Positions 7,842 to 16,708 of a stretch of DNA of 61,029 nt are shown piece after piece. Every line of letters begins with the position of its first letter. Positions within the stretch are counted from its first letter, which is position 1. The DNA is from CADEFX01 sp050260355 (GTDB taxonomy: Bacteria; Pseudomonadota; Alphaproteobacteria; Rhizobiales; Hyphomicrobiaceae), in NCBI GenBank assembly GCA_050260355.1, contig JBLNBZ010000014.1:1-61029 (forward strand), given 5' to 3'. Under the pieces are notes generated by a model. The model saw only the letters and a program-made list of their open reading frames with translations. It searched no databases and was not told where the DNA came from. A program made the translations under genes and the position numbers.

Positions 7842-8249
7842 ATGGTCGAGCCTGAAAAATCTGATCTCGTCGAACTGACGGCCGAAATCGTCTCAGCCTA
7901 TGTCAGCAAGAACAACGTCCCGATCTCGGAGCTGCCGAGCCTCATCAGCGATGTTCACGATGCGCTCAATCGCGCCACCACGCGCGGCGGCGTGCCGGAT
8001 CGGGATGAATTGAAGCCGGCCGTAGCGGTGAAGCGGTCGGTGACGCCCGACTACATCGTCTGTCTCGAGGATGGAAAGAAGTTCAAGTCGCTGAAGCGCC
8101 ACCTGCGCACGCACTACAAGCTTTCGCCGGACGAGTACCGCGCCAAGTGGAATCTGCCGCACGACTATCCCATGGTCGCTCCCAATTATGCGGAGGCCCG
8201 ATCGCAACTTGCGAAGAAGATGGGCCTCGGCACCCGTCGCGACAAATGA
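7842..8249 (+). CDS. mucR: MucR/Ros family transcriptional regulator
   Basis: This 135-residue zinc-finger-type regulator matches Ros/MucR over its whole length: an oligomerising N-terminal region (residues 1-60) and a C-terminal DNA-binding finger. The finger reads CLEDG...RHLRTH, spacing C-x2-D-x9-H-x3-H, so Asp replaces the second Cys of the classical Cys2His2 set. Rhizobial family members with such replacements are known. GGGAG precedes the ATG. In alphaproteobacteria these proteins act as H-NS-like global repressors of exopolysaccharide, motility and acquired genes. The AT-rich leader upstream fits autoregulation. Confidence 0.92.
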   Translation: MVEPEKSDLVELTAEIVSAYVSKNNVPISELPSLISDVHDALNRATTRGGVPDRDELKPAVAVKRSVTPDYIVCLEDGKKFKSLKRHLRTHYKLSPDEYRAKWNLPHDYPMVAPNYAEARSQLAKKMGLGTRRDK

Positions 8250-8253
8250 GGGA

Positions 8254-8664
8254 TCAAGGCGGCGCTGCGCGCTCACGCTCGGGCGGTGCCTGATCGGGCT
8301 GCCCGCAGCCGCCGCGCGTTGCCGCATCGGGGCACGCATCGCAGGAGACGATTGTGCCAGGGTCGCCGCAGGCGCGCAGAGCGGCAAGCTCCGCCTTGTA
8401 CGCGCGAAGCAGGCCGGCATGACGGGCGAGGTCGTAGGCCCAGTGGCCTGCGAGCCCCCGACGCCGCTCCTCCCTGAGGGCCCGCCGCAGCTTGGCGATC
8501 AGCTTGTTTCGCGCCTCGGCATTGCTGGTCTCGAGCTCTGCCGGCCACATGGGAATGAGCCGCGGCAAGTCGCGGCGGCGGCAGTATCTGACCGGGGAGG
8601 GTGTCGAAGGCGATCCGGTGCGGCGGAAGGCTGGCGGCATGCGGGTGCGGACCTCGTTTGGCAT
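8254..8664 (-). CDS. conserved hypothetical protein
   Basis: A 136-residue basic protein. The segment from about residue 39 (MWPAELETSNAEARNKLIAK) through the Arg-rich helix and GHWAYDLARHAGLLRAYKAEL looks like a genuine helical protein and is the likely core. The C-terminal tail has four Cys (CGDPGTIVSCDACP...GGCG) that could bind a metal. The N-terminal 38 residues are doubtful and translation may start later; no good ribosome-binding site is seen. It converges on mucR with a gap of only a few bases. Function is unknown. Confidence 0.55.
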   Translation of the reverse strand: MPNEVRTRMPPAFRRTGSPSTPSPVRYCRRRDLPRLIPMWPAELETSNAEARNKLIAKLRRALREERRRGLAGHWAYDLARHAGLLRAYKAELAALRACGDPGTIVSCDACPDAATRGGCGQPDQAPPERERAAPP

Positions 8665-8846
8665 GCGCCGAGGGTCGCACGTGGCGCGGAAGCGGGGATT
8701 ACTTCGCGCCGAGGATCGGCAGCGATGCCGCCGATCCGGTAACCGTCCTGAAGGCTGCCGCGCCCTCCCGACGTTTGACGGGCGACAAGGGCCGCGCCGG
8801 CGCGCTAGACTGCCGGCCTCGATTGCGTTCTCGCCGGGGCCACGTC

Positions 8847-9287
8847 ATGTCCAAGAGCACAACCAAAGGCCGCTGCCACTGCCGTGCCATCGAATACGAG
8901 TTCGAGGGCAAGCCGAAGTGGGTCATGCATTGCCATTGCGAGAGCTGCCGGCGCTCGGTCTCCTCGGCGCTCGCCACCTACATCGGCGTCGATATCGGCC
9001 AGTTTCGCTACCTCAAAGGGGAGCCGGCGGTTTACGAGTCCTCGCCAGGGGTCAAGCGATACTTCTGCTCGACCTGCGGCTCGCCGATGGCGTATGCCGG
9101 CGCGCGCTGGCCGCGCGAGGTGCACCTCTTCCACGGCACGCTCGAGGATCCCTCGCAGTGGGAGCCGACCGGGCACGTGCACGTTGGCGAGCAGGTGGTC
9201 TGGTTCGACGTGCACGACGACCTGCCGCGCTTCGCCAAGACAGGAAGCGGCGCCGAGCCGATCCGAAAAGGCCCTCGCAAGCGCTGA
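8847..9287 (+). CDS. GFA family (CENP-V/GFA domain) zinc protein
   Basis: This 146-residue protein has the fold of glutathione-dependent formaldehyde-activating enzyme homologues. The zinc-ligand cysteines are visible in order: GRCHC near residue 10, CHCESCRRS near residue 30, and CSTCGSP near residue 75. Most family members have no proven formaldehyde activity, so only family membership is claimed. The ATG was chosen because the conserved fold begins directly after it; the ribosome-binding site is weak. The gene stands alone. Confidence 0.85.
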   Translation: MSKSTTKGRCHCRAIEYEFEGKPKWVMHCHCESCRRSVSSALATYIGVDIGQFRYLKGEPAVYESSPGVKRYFCSTCGSPMAYAGARWPREVHLFHGTLEDPSQWEPTGHVHVGEQVVWFDVHDDLPRFAKTGSGAEPIRKGPRKR

Positions 9288-9301
9288 GGTGCTTCGCATC
9301 G

Positions 9302-9781
9302 TCAGGCCGGCAGCGACTCCAGCTTCAGCTCGATGACCATGATCGTTGGAGGACCGTCCGCGCTGCCTTGCGGCGTTTCAGGCTGCATGACGATTTCCTT
9401 GTCACGTTCGCCGACGAGGCCCCTCGACGCCGCACCCTTCGCGGGAGTCTCAGCAGTGCCGCTCACGTAGGTCTGGGCAATGAGCCCCGGCGTCAGCTTG
9501 GTGTCGGCGGGACCCATTACGGCCCAGATCAGGACGAGTTTTCCCTGAAGCTCCTGACCGGTTCCGACTTGCCTTATTTTGCCGGTATAGACGTGCTCGG
9601 CGCCGCTTTCGGTGGGCTTGAACGCGCAGCGCATGGCGCGCTCCTCGCTCTGCGGCATCGACCGCTTCTCTCCGGACTCCGCCAGTGTGCACGTAAGGGT
9701 TCCGAGAGCGGTCCGCGGAACCTGCGCGTTGGACGTGCCCGCCGATAGCAGGGCCAACGCCGCGAGCAGAAGCCTGTGCAT
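9302..9781 (-). CDS. DUF992 family exported protein
   Basis: This 159-residue protein has a signal peptide (MHRLLLAALALLSAGTSNAQ) followed by the DUF992 pattern: GTLTCTL, a second Cys in MRCAF, YTGKIRQVGTGQELQGK, and a late G-rich section ending near GLVGERDKEIVMQP. The two Cys could form a disulfide in the periplasm. The second of two nearby ATGs was chosen because GGAG lies 7 nt upstream. DUF992 is common in Rhizobiales and has no known function. It converges with the GFA gene. Confidence 0.8.
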   Translation of the reverse strand: MHRLLLAALALLSAGTSNAQVPRTALGTLTCTLAESGEKRSMPQSEERAMRCAFKPTESGAEHVYTGKIRQVGTGQELQGKLVLIWAVMGPADTKLTPGLIAQTYVSGTAETPAKGAASRGLVGERDKEIVMQPETPQGSADGPPTIMVIELKLESLPA

Positions 9782-9896
9782 GGGGAACTCCACTCTCCAC
9801 CAAAGAGGAACAACGCGAAATGAGTGAGAGGGTTGCGCGTGGACAGTGGTTGCGGCCGGTTGGCCGGCCGGGTGGCCCGCGTGCTATAGGCAGGGC

Positions 9897-10748
9897 ATGA
9901 GCGAATCGCTTCATCCCAATCCGGTCGTGACCGTCGGCAAGGCGAGCTTTGCCAATGATCGGTCCTTCGCGGTCTTTGCAGGGCCCTGCCAGATGGAGTC
10001 GCGGGCGCACGCCCTGGAGATGGCCGGCGCGCTGAAGGAGATTTGCGGCCGCCTCGGCATCGGGCTCGTCTACAAGACGAGCTTCGACAAGGCCAATCGC
10101 ACGTCGCTGACGGGAAAGCGCGGCATCGGGCTCGAGGGCGCGCTGCCGGTCTTTGCCGAGATCCGCGAGAGTCTTGGCCTGCCGGTGGTGACCGACGTGC
10201 ACGAGGTGGAGCAATGCGCGCGCCTGGCGCCGGTCGTGGACGTGCTGCAGATCCCGGCGTTCCTCTGCCGCCAGACCGACCTGCTGGTCGCGGCGGCGCG
10301 CACCGGCAAGGTCATCAAGGTCAAGAAGGGACAGTTCCTCGCCCCCTGGGACATGAAGAACGTCGTCGCCAAGATCACGGGGAGCGGCAACGCCAACGTG
10401 CTCGTCACCGAGCGCGGCGCGAGCTTCGGCTACAACACGCTGGTGGTCGATATGCGCTCGCTGGCCATCATGGCGGAGATGGGCGCGCCCGTGGTGTTCG
10501 ACGCGACGCATTCGGTGCAGCAGCCGGGCGGGCAGGGAACGTCCACCGGGGGAGAGCGGCGGTTCGTGCCGACGCTGGCGCGAGCGGCGGTGGCAGTCGG
10601 CGTTGCCGGGCTCTTCATCGAGACGCATCAGGATCCCGACCATGCGCCCTCCGACGGGCCGAACATGGTGCCGTTGCGGGATATGGAAGCCTTGCTTGGC
10701 GAGCTGCAGGCGATCGATCGCGTCGTCAAGGCGCAGCGGCGGGCCTGA
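9897..10748 (+). CDS. kdsA: 3-deoxy-8-phosphooctulonate synthase
   Basis: This 283-residue cytoplasmic enzyme condenses phosphoenolpyruvate with arabinose 5-phosphate to make Kdo 8-phosphate for lipopolysaccharide. KdsA signatures are clear: FAGPCQMES near residue 27, YKTSFDKANRTS, the GKRGIGLEGAL loop, TDVHE, QIPAFLCRQTDLL, KKGQFLAPWDM, FDATHSVQQPGG and ETHQDPDHAPSDGPNM. The Cys in GPCQ suggests the metal-dependent class. The usual alphaproteobacterial neighbours pyrG and eno are absent; instead a rhodanese-repeat gene follows 36 nt downstream. Confidence 0.96.
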   Translation: MSESLHPNPVVTVGKASFANDRSFAVFAGPCQMESRAHALEMAGALKEICGRLGIGLVYKTSFDKANRTSLTGKRGIGLEGALPVFAEIRESLGLPVVTDVHEVEQCARLAPVVDVLQIPAFLCRQTDLLVAAARTGKVIKVKKGQFLAPWDMKNVVAKITGSGNANVLVTERGASFGYNTLVVDMRSLAIMAEMGAPVVFDATHSVQQPGGQGTSTGGERRFVPTLARAAVAVGVAGLFIETHQDPDHAPSDGPNMVPLRDMEALLGELQAIDRVVKAQRRA

Positions 10749-10784
10749 GCTGGTCGGAAATTGGTTGCGTGGGGAGTTGAAACG

Positions 10785-12371
10785 ATGGCCGGCAAGATCG
10801 ACGCCCGCACATTGAAGGGCTGGCTCTCGGATGGTGCGGAGCTGGCGCTGTTCGACGTGCGCGAGGCGGGTCAGTTCGCGGAGGGGCACCTCTTCTTCGG
10901 GGTGCCGCTTCCCTACAGCCGGCTCGAGCTCGACATGGAGAGGCTCGCGCCCAACCCGCGGGTGCGCACGGTGCTGTGCGACGGCGGCGACGGCGTCGCC
11001 GAACGCGCCAGCCGGCGTGCCGAGGCGCTCGGCCACAGCAACGTCCACGTCCTGGAGGGCGGGACACCGGCATGGAAAGCCGCCGGCTACACGCTCTTTG
11101 AAGGCGTCAACGTTCCATCGAAGACCTTCGGCGAGCTGATCGAGATCGAGCGGCACACGCCCCGCATCTCGGCGCAGGAGCTCGACGCCATGCGCAAGCG
11201 CGGCGACGACTTCGTGCTGGTCGACGGGCGGACCTGGGCCGAGTACACGCGCTTCAACATTCCCGGCGGCATCTGCTGTCCGAACGGCGAGCTGGCGCTG
11301 CGGATCAGCCGGCTGGCGCCCGATCCCAAGACCACGATCGTGGTCAATTGCGCAGGCCGCACCCGCTCCATCATCGGCGCGCAAACGCTGATCGACTTCG
11401 GTGTCCCCAACCGCACCGTGGCGCTCGAGAACGGCACGCAGGGCTGGTGGCTGGCCGGGCTGCAGGTGGAGAAGGGGGCGAACCGGCGCTGGCCGGAGGC
11501 GGCGCCCGATCCGGGCGCGCTCGAGGACATGCGTGCGCGTGCACTGAGGCACGCCGAGAAGCACGGTGTGCAGGCGGCGACGGTCGAGACGGTGGCGCGC
11601 TGGCTCGCCGATGAAGAGCGCACGACATATCTTCTCGATGTGCGCACGCACGAGGAGTTCGCGGCCGGCACGCGGCCCGGATTTGCACACGCGCCGGGCG
11701 GTCAGCTCGTGCAGGCCACCGATCAATGGGTCGGCGTCAAGGGCGCGCGCATCGTCGTCATGGACGAGGAGCAGGTGCGCGCGCCGATGACGGCGGCGTG
11801 GCTGCGCCAGCTCGGGCATCAGGCGTTCGTGCTGGAGCCGGGCAAGGGAGCGGCCAAGGAGGTCGCGCTCGAGCGCAAGACTTTGTCTCGCGCTCAGTCG
11901 GCGCTGCCGAAGCTCGATGGGGTGAGCGCGAGCGAGCTTGCCGGCCTGCTGGACGCGAGCGCGGCGCAGGTCATCGACCTGAGGGCGAGCGGCGACTATC
12001 GCGCGGGCCACATTCCGGGTGCCGCCTGGTCGACGCGGCCGCGCATCGCCGACGGCGTTCGACATGCGGCCTCATCCATCGTGCTCGTGGCCGACGAGCT
12101 CGATGTCGCCCGTGCTGCGGCGCTGGACTTGCGCGAGGCAGGTGCGGGGGACGTGCGCGTGCTCGACGGCGGCATCGCGGCATGGCGGGCGGGCGGGGGC
12201 AAGCTCGAGGCCACGCCGGATCGGCCGGCGGATGCCGAGCGGATCGACTTTGTCTTCCACACGCTCGGCCGCAACGAGGGAAATTTGGACGCAGCGCGCG
12301 CGTATCTGGCGTGGGAGACCAACCTGGTGAACCAGCTCGACGCGCAGGAACGAGGCGTCTTCAGGCTTTAG
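10785..12371 (+). CDS. four-domain rhodanese-like sulfurtransferase
   Basis: This 528-residue protein is built of four rhodanese domains, at about residues 1-105, 125-230, 262-365 and 378-480, plus a short tail. Domain 2 has a proper active-site loop (VVNCAGRTR, Cys189). Domain 1 has Cys65 in VLCDGG. In domain 3 the Cys position is Asp (MDEEQ), and in domain 4 it is Ala (VADELD), so both are probably inactive. GGGAG lies 8 nt before the ATG of MAGKIDARTL. It follows kdsA closely and may share its transcript. The sulfur acceptor is unknown. Confidence 0.88.
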   Translation: MAGKIDARTLKGWLSDGAELALFDVREAGQFAEGHLFFGVPLPYSRLELDMERLAPNPRVRTVLCDGGDGVAERASRRAEALGHSNVHVLEGGTPAWKAAGYTLFEGVNVPSKTFGELIEIERHTPRISAQELDAMRKRGDDFVLVDGRTWAEYTRFNIPGGICCPNGELALRISRLAPDPKTTIVVNCAGRTRSIIGAQTLIDFGVPNRTVALENGTQGWWLAGLQVEKGANRRWPEAAPDPGALEDMRARALRHAEKHGVQAATVETVARWLADEERTTYLLDVRTHEEFAAGTRPGFAHAPGGQLVQATDQWVGVKGARIVVMDEEQVRAPMTAAWLRQLGHQAFVLEPGKGAAKEVALERKTLSRAQSALPKLDGVSASELAGLLDASAAQVIDLRASGDYRAGHIPGAAWSTRPRIADGVRHAASSIVLVADELDVARAAALDLREAGAGDVRVLDGGIAAWRAGGGKLEATPDRPADAERIDFVFHTLGRNEGNLDAARAYLAWETNLVNQLDAQERGVFRL

Positions 12372-12383
12372 CCGCAGCGTGAG

Positions 12384-12500
12384 GCTGCCCCTCACCCTCG
12401 GCCTTCGCCGAGGGCAGGCCCCAACCCTCTCCCCGCAAGCGGGGAGAGGGGGCGAGGCCGCCCTCTCCCAACTCTCTCCCCGCGCGCGGGGAGAGGGGAC
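12384..12500. repeat. triple palindromic intergenic repeat
   Basis: Three consecutive hairpins follow the rhodanese gene: CCCTCGGC/GCCGAGGG (12395-12414), CCCTCTCCCCGC/GCGGGGAGAGGG (12425-12450) and CTCTCCCCGCG/CGCGGGGAGAG (12474-12495). The same CTCTCCCC...GGGGAGAG units recur elsewhere in the window. They could act as an RNA processing or termination block. Confidence 0.7.
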
Positions 12501-12598
12501 GGTGCACGGGGCTTTCCTTTCGGACCGGCCGGCGGCATGGTGTCGACAATACTCCGCTGTGCCCGTGCGTTTCTGCCTGCTCGCACTGAAGTCGGACA

Positions 12599-13510
12599 AT
12601 GCCTTCGCCCAAGCGCATCATTTGTGTCGGTCATGCCGCACTCGACCGCATCTACCGGATCCAGGCGTTCCCGCCGGAGCCGACCAAGGTGCGTGCCTTC
12701 GAGCACATCGAGGCCGGCGGAGGCATGGCCGCCAACGCGGCGGTGGTTGCCGCCAGGCTCGGGGCGAAGGTCGAGCTGTGGAGCCGCGTGGGCGATGACA
12801 ACGCCGGCTCCCTCATCCGCGCCGGCCTGAAAGCTGAGAAGGTGGATGTCCGCTACCTTCACTCCTTCGAGGAGGCGCGGTCGTCGACCTCGGCCGTTAT
12901 CGTCGACGGCAAGGGAGAGCGGCTGATCGTCGGCATGCGCGACACCGCGATCCCGTCGGGTACGAGCTGGCTGCCGCTGGAGCGGGTCGCGGAGGCCGAT
13001 GTCGTGCTCGGCGATCTGCGCTGGCTCGAGGCCGTGCGGCTCGTGTTTGCGCAGGCGCGACAGGCAGGCGTGCCGACCGTCCTCGATGCCGATCTCGGCG
13101 CGCGCGAGGCGCTGCCCGATATCCTCCGCCTGACGGACTATGCCGTCTTCTCGGCCGCCGCGCTGCGCGACTTCGTGCGCGCCGGCACGGACGAGGAGCG
13201 GCTTGCGGCAGTGATCGGGCACGGCGTGCCGCATACCGGGGTCACGCTGGGCGCGGACGGCTATCGCTGGGCGCAGGGCGATGGAGGCGGCGGCTATCAG
13301 GCAGGCTTCAAGGTGGATGTGGTCGACACGACGGGCGCGGGCGATGCGTTTCATGGTGCTTTCGCACTGATGGTGGCGGAAGGCCGCCCGCCTGCCGAGT
13401 GTGCCCGGGTCGCCGCGGCTGTCGCAGCCATGAAATGCCGGCGTCTGGGAAGCCGGGCGGGTCTGCCCACGAGACAAGAGCTCGAGGCGTTTCTGGCCGC
13501 GCACGCGTGA
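12599..13510 (+). CDS. PfkB/ribokinase-family carbohydrate kinase
   Basis: This 303-residue kinase has the PfkB fold. The second family signature DTTGAGDAFHGAF, with the catalytic Asp, lies near residue 241, and the first-signature region (EAGGGMAANAA) near residue 39. The overall look resembles sulfofructose or fructose-type sugar kinases of Rhizobiales, but the substrate is not evident. The N terminus (PKRIICVGHAALDRIY) fits the family start. It is separated from the rhodanese gene by palindromic repeats and converges with a LysR gene. Confidence 0.85.
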   Translation: MPSPKRIICVGHAALDRIYRIQAFPPEPTKVRAFEHIEAGGGMAANAAVVAARLGAKVELWSRVGDDNAGSLIRAGLKAEKVDVRYLHSFEEARSSTSAVIVDGKGERLIVGMRDTAIPSGTSWLPLERVAEADVVLGDLRWLEAVRLVFAQARQAGVPTVLDADLGAREALPDILRLTDYAVFSAAALRDFVRAGTDEERLAAVIGHGVPHTGVTLGADGYRWAQGDGGGGYQAGFKVDVVDTTGAGDAFHGAFALMVAEGRPPAECARVAAAVAAMKCRRLGSRAGLPTRQELEAFLAAHA

Positions 13511-13527
13511 GCGTCAAGCTGGGGTTC

Positions 13528-14436
13528 TCAACGCGCGCGGCGCTTGGGCTGGCTTGCGACGAAGGCCGTGACGTGGGCGCGGAAGGCTGCGATGAACTCC
13601 TCGGACACGGCGGAGAGCCGGCGATGCTCGGACGTGACGATATCGGTCCGCACGATAATCGGCGGCTCGAAGCCCACCACCGACACGCCGCGACCGGCGA
13701 ACTCGGAGGCGGAGAACGGATCCACGAGAGCGATGCCCGTGCCCGCGGCGACCAGGCTGCACGCGATGCCCGAGAGCGGCGTCGTGACCACGGTTTCGCG
13801 CAGCACGTTGGCGAGAATGGTCTCGGTCGTGGCTGTGAAGATCGAAGGCTCGGCCAGCGAGACGAACCTCTCGCCGGCGAGATCCTCGGCCTTGACGCAG
13901 GTGCGCCGCGCCAGGCGATGTCCGTGCGGCACGACCAGGACGGCATGCGAGATCAGCGGATCCAAGTGCAGGCCCGGGCGCTCGGCGGGATAGGCAGCCA
14001 GCCCCACGTCGACCTTGCCGGACGCGACGGCCTCGACGACGAGATGCGTGGGCATGCCGTTCACGTGCACGCTTTGGAGAGACCGGCCGCGGATGAACGA
14101 GGCCACGAAGCGGGGCAGGAAGCCCAAGGCCATGGCGGGCAGAGCCGCCACCGACAGCGTTCCGCGCCGGCGGTTGCGCAGCTCTTGCGCGAAGTTGCTC
14201 ACGGCTTGGATGCCGTGGACGTAGCGCTCGACCTCGACCAGCAGCAGGTCGGCTTCCGGTGTGGGCACGAGGTGGTTGCCGCGCCGCACGAACAGCTTGA
14301 TGCCGGCATCCTCCTCCAGGTCGCGAATGAGCCGGCTGACCGCCGGCTGGCTAATCTTCAGCTCGAGGGCGGCGCGCGTGACGCTGCCGCGCAGCATGAC
14401 GAGGCGGAACGCTTCGAGCTGACGTGGATTGAGCAT
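13528..14436 (-). CDS. LysR-family transcriptional regulator
   Basis: This 302-residue regulator has an N-terminal winged helix (MLNPRQLEAFRLVMLRGSVT, then ISQPAVSRLIRDLE) and a periplasmic-binding-protein-like effector domain from about residue 90. It is transcribed divergently from a polyamine-type ABC transporter and amine-oxidase operon, 167 nt away, and very likely controls it. This fits regulators of opine catabolism such as OccR and NocR. The ATG giving the classical LysR N terminus was chosen over one 18 codons upstream; its ribosome-binding site is weak. Confidence 0.9.
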   Translation of the reverse strand: MLNPRQLEAFRLVMLRGSVTRAALELKISQPAVSRLIRDLEEDAGIKLFVRRGNHLVPTPEADLLLVEVERYVHGIQAVSNFAQELRNRRRGTLSVAALPAMALGFLPRFVASFIRGRSLQSVHVNGMPTHLVVEAVASGKVDVGLAAYPAERPGLHLDPLISHAVLVVPHGHRLARRTCVKAEDLAGERFVSLAEPSIFTATTETILANVLRETVVTTPLSGIACSLVAAGTGIALVDPFSASEFAGRGVSVVGFEPPIIVRTDIVTSEHRRLSAVSEEFIAAFRAHVTAFVASQPKRRAR

Positions 14437-14603
14437 GCAAATCTGGGTTCGGGAGCAGCGCGATCTGGCGCGAGTATAACATTCGTGCAATCTTGCCTAA
14501 TCAAATGCAATTTGACGTTATGCTCGTTCGCAACCACGCTAGCGCCGAGTCCGGTTTAAACCTGCCGTCTGGCTCCGTCGAGACTTGGGGAGAGAGCATC
14601 GCC
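14437..14603. promoter_or_regulatory. divergent control region of the opine-type operon
   Basis: This 167-bp region lies between the lysR gene and the ABC-transporter operon. GAGTATAAC (14472-14480) and GTTATGCTC (14517-14525) form an imperfect inverted repeat about 45 nt apart. Between them are two similar half-sites, TGCAATCTTG and TGCAATTTGA. LysR proteins bind dyads of the T-N11-A type in such regions, so these are candidate operators. Confidence 0.5.
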
Positions 14604-15638
14604 ATGAGACACGTTCGCGTTCTATTAGCTGCGGGATTGGCGCTGGCCCTCGCAGCGCCGCCGGCATCGGCGCAGCAGAAGACGCTCGTCGTAGGAGGCT
14701 ACGGCGGCTCCTTCGAGCAGACGCTGCGCAAGGAGATCTTCCCGGAGTTCGAGCAGAAGCACGGCGTCAAGATCGAGTATACGGCCGGCAACTCCACCGA
14801 CACGCTCGCCAAGCTGCAGGCGCAGAAGGGCAACCAGGTGATCGACGTCGCCATTGTCGACGATGGGCCCATGTACATGGCCATCCAGCTCGGGTTCTGC
14901 GCGCCGATCCAGGGGCTCGACAAGGCCGATCTGTACGACGCGGCGAAGTTCAAGGACGACAAGGCGGTCGCCATCGGCATGACCGCGACCGGCTTCATGT
15001 ACAACACCAAGGTGTTCAAGGAGAAAGGCTGGGCGCCGCCGACGAGCTGGAACGACATCCGCGATGCCAAGTACCGCAAGCTTCTGGTCATCCCGCCGAT
15101 CAACAACACGTACGGGCTCTACACGCTGATGATGATGGCCAAGAGCGCTGGCGGAGGGGAGAAGAACATCGAGCCCGGCTTCAAGATCATGAAGGAGGAG
15201 GTCAATCCCAACGTGCTGGTGTACGAGCCGTCGCCCGGCAAGATGACGGAGCTGTTCCAATCGGGCCAGGCGGTGATCGCGATCTGGGGCTCGAGCCGGG
15301 TGCAGGCGTTTGCCAATACCGGCTTCCCGGTGGACTTCGTCTATCCGAAGGAGGGAGCGCCGATCCTGCTCGCCTCCGCGTGTCCGGTGGCCAAGGCAAG
15401 CGTCAATCCGCTCGCGCACGAGTTCATCAAGGCGATGCTGGAGCCGAAGATCCAGAAGATCTTCGCCACCGAGTACGGCTACGGGGTCGTCAGCAAGAAG
15501 GTGCCGATCGATCCGGCCGTGATGCGCATGGCGCCGGTCGGCGAGCGGGCCGCCAAGGTCCTCAATCCCGACTGGGACACGATCAACCAGGCGCGCGAGG
15601 AGTGGACCAAGCGTTGGAACCGCGAGGTCGAGCGCTGA
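14604..15638 (+). CDS. ABC transporter substrate-binding protein, spermidine/putrescine type
   Basis: This 344-residue periplasmic protein has a signal peptide (to SAQQ near residue 24) and the fold typical of PotD/PotF-like binding proteins. The start TLVVGGYGGSFEQ and the TGFMYNTKVF segment are typical of this class. It is the first gene of an eight-gene operon and delivers ligand to the transporter encoded next. Given the oxidases downstream, the ligand is probably an opine, a D-amino or imino acid, or another cationic amine; this is inference. GGGGAGAG lies 5' of the ATG. Confidence 0.9.
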   Translation: MRHVRVLLAAGLALALAAPPASAQQKTLVVGGYGGSFEQTLRKEIFPEFEQKHGVKIEYTAGNSTDTLAKLQAQKGNQVIDVAIVDDGPMYMAIQLGFCAPIQGLDKADLYDAAKFKDDKAVAIGMTATGFMYNTKVFKEKGWAPPTSWNDIRDAKYRKLLVIPPINNTYGLYTLMMMAKSAGGGEKNIEPGFKIMKEEVNPNVLVYEPSPGKMTELFQSGQAVIAIWGSSRVQAFANTGFPVDFVYPKEGAPILLASACPVAKASVNPLAHEFIKAMLEPKIQKIFATEYGYGVVSKKVPIDPAVMRMAPVGERAAKVLNPDWDTINQAREEWTKRWNREVER

Positions 15639-15655
15639 GCCATCGGCGGACGCAG

Positions 15656-16708
15656 ATGCCGTTTCTCGTCCTCGATAAGCTGACCAAGCATTTCGGCGAC
15701 CACGTCGCGGTTGAGAATGTATCGCTTGCGGTAGAGCAGGGTGAGTTTCTCGCCCTGCTGGGCCCGTCCGGCTGCGGCAAGACCACGACGCTGCAGATGA
15801 TTGCCGGGTTCGTGACGCCGTCCTCCGGCTCGATCAAGCTCGAGGGGCAGGACCTGCTGGCCGTGAAGCCTGCCAAGCGCGGGCTCGGCATCGTGTTCCA
15901 GTCGTACGCGCTGTTTCCGCACATGACGGCGGCCGAGAACATCGCCTTCGGCCTCGACATGCGCGGCGTCGACAAGGCCGAGCGCCGGCGCAGGGTGAGC
16001 GAGGCTTTGGATCTCGTAGGGCTCGGCGCGTTCGCCGATCGCTATCCGCGGCGCATGTCGGGCGGACAGCAGCAGCGCGTGGCGCTGGCGCGGGCGCTGG
16101 TCATCCGGCCGCGCATTCTGCTGCTGGACGAGCCGCTCTCCAACCTCGACGCCAAGCTGCGCGAGGAGATGCAGATCGAGCTGAGGCAGATCCAGCGCAA
16201 CGTCGGCACCACCACGATCCTCGTCACGCACGATCAGGCCGAGGCCATGGCGTTGTCGGACCGCATCGCGGTGATGAGCCAGGGGCGGATCGAGCAGGTG
16301 GCTGCGCCGCACGAGGCCTACGAGAGGCCGGCGACGCCGTTCGTGGCGAGCTTTCTCGGCAAGACCAACGTGCTCGAGGCAAGCGTCGAGAACGGAGCCG
16401 ACGGTTCGGCCGCCATCCTGGGCAGCGGGCGCTGGCCAGTGCCGCCGGGAAGCCCGCCGCGCGTGCTGGTGACGGTGCGGCCCGAGAAGATCGGCTTCGC
16501 GCTGGGCGCAGGGCCGAGCCTGCCCGGCACCGTGGTCACGCGCATCTTCCAGGGCAACCATTGGCTCTATCAGGTCGAGACGGCGCACGGACGGATTACG
16601 GTCATCCGCCAAAACTCCGGCGAGGTGGTTCCGGCCGAGGGCGCCGAGGTGCAGCTTGCCTGGCGGCCCGAGGATATGTCCGTGCGGCCTGCGGGAGGGG
16701 CACCATGA
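15656..16708 (+). CDS. ABC transporter ATP-binding protein, PotA type
   Basis: This 350-residue ATPase powers the importer. Walker A is GPSGCGKTT near residue 39, the signature is MSGGQQQRVALARAL, and Walker B is ILLLDEPLSNLDAK, with a switch His in LVTHDQAEAM. The C-terminal third (from about residue 245) is a TOBE domain, as in polyamine and sulfate importers. The ATG begins 17 nt after the binding-protein stop. Its last bases overlap the start of the first permease gene (ATGA). Confidence 0.94.
   Translation: MPFLVLDKLTKHFGDHVAVENVSLAVEQGEFLALLGPSGCGKTTTLQMIAGFVTPSSGSIKLEGQDLLAVKPAKRGLGIVFQSYALFPHMTAAENIAFGLDMRGVDKAERRRRVSEALDLVGLGAFADRYPRRMSGGQQQRVALARALVIRPRILLLDEPLSNLDAKLREEMQIELRQIQRNVGTTTILVTHDQAEAMALSDRIAVMSQGRIEQVAAPHEAYERPATPFVASFLGKTNVLEASVENGADGSAAILGSGRWPVPPGSPPRVLVTVRPEKIGFALGAGPSLPGTVVTRIFQGNHWLYQVETAHGRITVIRQNSGEVVPAEGAEVQLAWRPEDMSVRPAGGAP

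Noticed and set aside
9450..12065. 871-residue open frame on the minus strand across kdsA and the rhodanese gene
   Set aside because: It is a His/Arg/Asp-rich shadow frame crossing two well-supported genes on the plus strand and their intergenic gap.
14585..16708. 707-residue frame apparently fusing the binding protein region to the ATPase
   Set aside because: Only the last 350 codons (from 15656) encode the ATPase; the upstream part is an out-of-frame reading of the binding-protein gene.
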